Of a stretch of 35,000 bases of DNA, positions 34,483 to 35,000 are shown piece after piece. The stretch comes from Methylomagnum ishizawai (GTDB taxonomy: Bacteria > Pseudomonadota > Gammaproteobacteria > Methylococcales > Methylococcaceae), in NCBI RefSeq assembly GCF_900155475.1, contig NZ_FXAM01000004.1, forward strand, positions 1 through 35,000, written 5' to 3'. Below the pieces are notes generated by a model. The model was not told where the DNA came from, ran no database searches, and saw only the letters and a list, made by a program, of their open reading frames with translations. Position 1 is the stretch's first letter, and each line of letters begins with the position of its first letter. A program made the translations under genes and the position numbers.

Positions 34483-35000
34483 ATGGAGAATAAGAGTCTC
34501 AAATCCAGGCGCGGATTTCCCAAATACACCGAAAATCCCAGTCTGGACCACGCGTCGGACAGCACCAAATCGGGAACCCGGCGGATCGTCAACAGAACCG
34601 GCGACCGCTGCCTGATCGTGTCCGAACACGGCGAAATCCTGGCACCGGCGGGATTCCACGAAGTCGTCGAGGTGGACCGCACCAAGTTCGTGAAGCTGTA
34701 CGTGGATGGCGTGAAAGCCTTGCAAGAGCTGAGTTCGGCGGGGGCCAAGGTTTTCGAGTTGGTTTACAGGATCGTGCAGGACAATCCCAGCGCGGACCGG
34801 TTCTATCTGCACCTCATGGATGCGGAAAAACACGGACTGAAGATTTCGCGGCCCGTGTTCCACCGTGGCTTGAGCGAGCTGATAGGGAAGGAATTCGTGT
34901 TCGAGAGCGTCATGCCGAATATCTACTTCCTCAACGTCAACTACCTGTTCAACGGCAACCGGCTGGCTTTCATCAAGGAATTCCGGCTCAAAGAGAAACG
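34483..35000 (+). CDS. RepL-like replication protein, cut by the window edge
   Basis: The frame continues past the window, giving at least 172 residues. FVKLYVDGVKALQELSSAGAKVFELVYRIVQDN, then ISRPVFHRGLSELIGKEFVFESVMPNIYFLNVNYLFNGNRLAFIKEFRL match the winged-helix initiators of the RepL family (PF05732), best known from small Firmicute plasmids. The N-terminal 45 residues are basic. An inverted DnaA-box pair lies about 575 bp upstream. No iterons are visible on this side. Confidence 0.75.
   Translation, partial: MENKSLKSRRGFPKYTENPSLDHASDSTKSGTRRIVNRTGDRCLIVSEHGEILAPAGFHEVVEVDRTKFVKLYVDGVKALQELSSAGAKVFELVYRIVQDNPSADRFYLHLMDAEKHGLKISRPVFHRGLSELIGKEFVFESVMPNIYFLNVNYLFNGNRLAFIKEFRLKEK

Overview
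The window is GC-rich DNA of an accessory, plasmid-like kind. The gene families (TrfA- and KfrA-like plasmid proteins, FtsH, ParDE, DUF502, DUF2721, YsnF/DUF2382, KilA-N) fit a high-GC proteobacterium, most likely a gammaproteobacterium. A Methylococcaceae-type methanotroph is my guess, but nothing here proves the genus. No rRNA, tRNA or CRISPR array was seen.

The main observation is an accumulation of plasmid replication modules. Five initiator genes of different type or sequence lie in 35 kb, and four have their own unrelated iteron array. They are a Rep_3-type rep (6160-7206, 5 iterons of 21-22 bp period), an unnamed initiator (10697-11797, minus, 8 iterons of 22 bp plus DnaA boxes), a TrfA-type initiator (17588-18502, minus, 8 iterons with interleaved DnaA boxes), a second, divergent TrfA-type initiator (30487-31629, 13 iterons), and a RepL-like initiator running off the right edge (34483 onward). 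A stand-alone TrfA C-terminal winged-helix ORF (11794-12066) and a short rep 3'-end relic (about 5404-5459) add to this. Partition and maintenance genes lie among them: ParA plus a small ribbon-helix-helix-like partner (16016-17123), ParDE (7576-8120), a KfrA-like coiled-coil protein (27653-28609), a 28-bp Xer/dif-like site (13473-13500) and a large tyrosine recombinase (32094-33806). The simplest reading is a multireplicon plasmid, or a chromosomal island built from successive plasmid co-integrations.

Region by region: 1-5019 is the 3' part of a cyclic beta-1,2-glucan synthase/GH94 gene whose first 1.6 kb is broken by many frameshifts. 5.1-8.2 kb holds small genes, the first replicon and ParDE. 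8.27-10.18 kb is ftsH. 10.4-13.4 kb is the second replicon with a divergent MerR-type regulator. 13.5-14.3 kb is an AT-rich trypsin-like protease beside the dif-like site. 14.7-15.8 kb has a KilA-N gene and an rpiB with an actinobacterial-type active site. 16.0-18.5 kb is a compact par-ori-trfA replicon. 18.5-23.1 kb is a stress/envelope cluster (Crp/Fnr, two YsnF-type proteins, DUF502, KGG-repeat protein, DUF2721) with a 157-bp MITE. 23.3-26.0 kb contains two tandem secreted collagen-like proteins sharing an almost identical N-terminal part but with different C-terminal domains. 26.3-30.3 kb has a coiled-coil protein, a secreted protein, KfrA, a peroxiredoxin and a glycosyltransferase. 30.5-33.8 kb is the fourth replicon and the recombinase, followed by a tnpB relic and the RepL-like gene.

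Several genes are punctuated by nearly identical hairpin terminators (AAAGGCCGC-loop-GCGGCCTTT).
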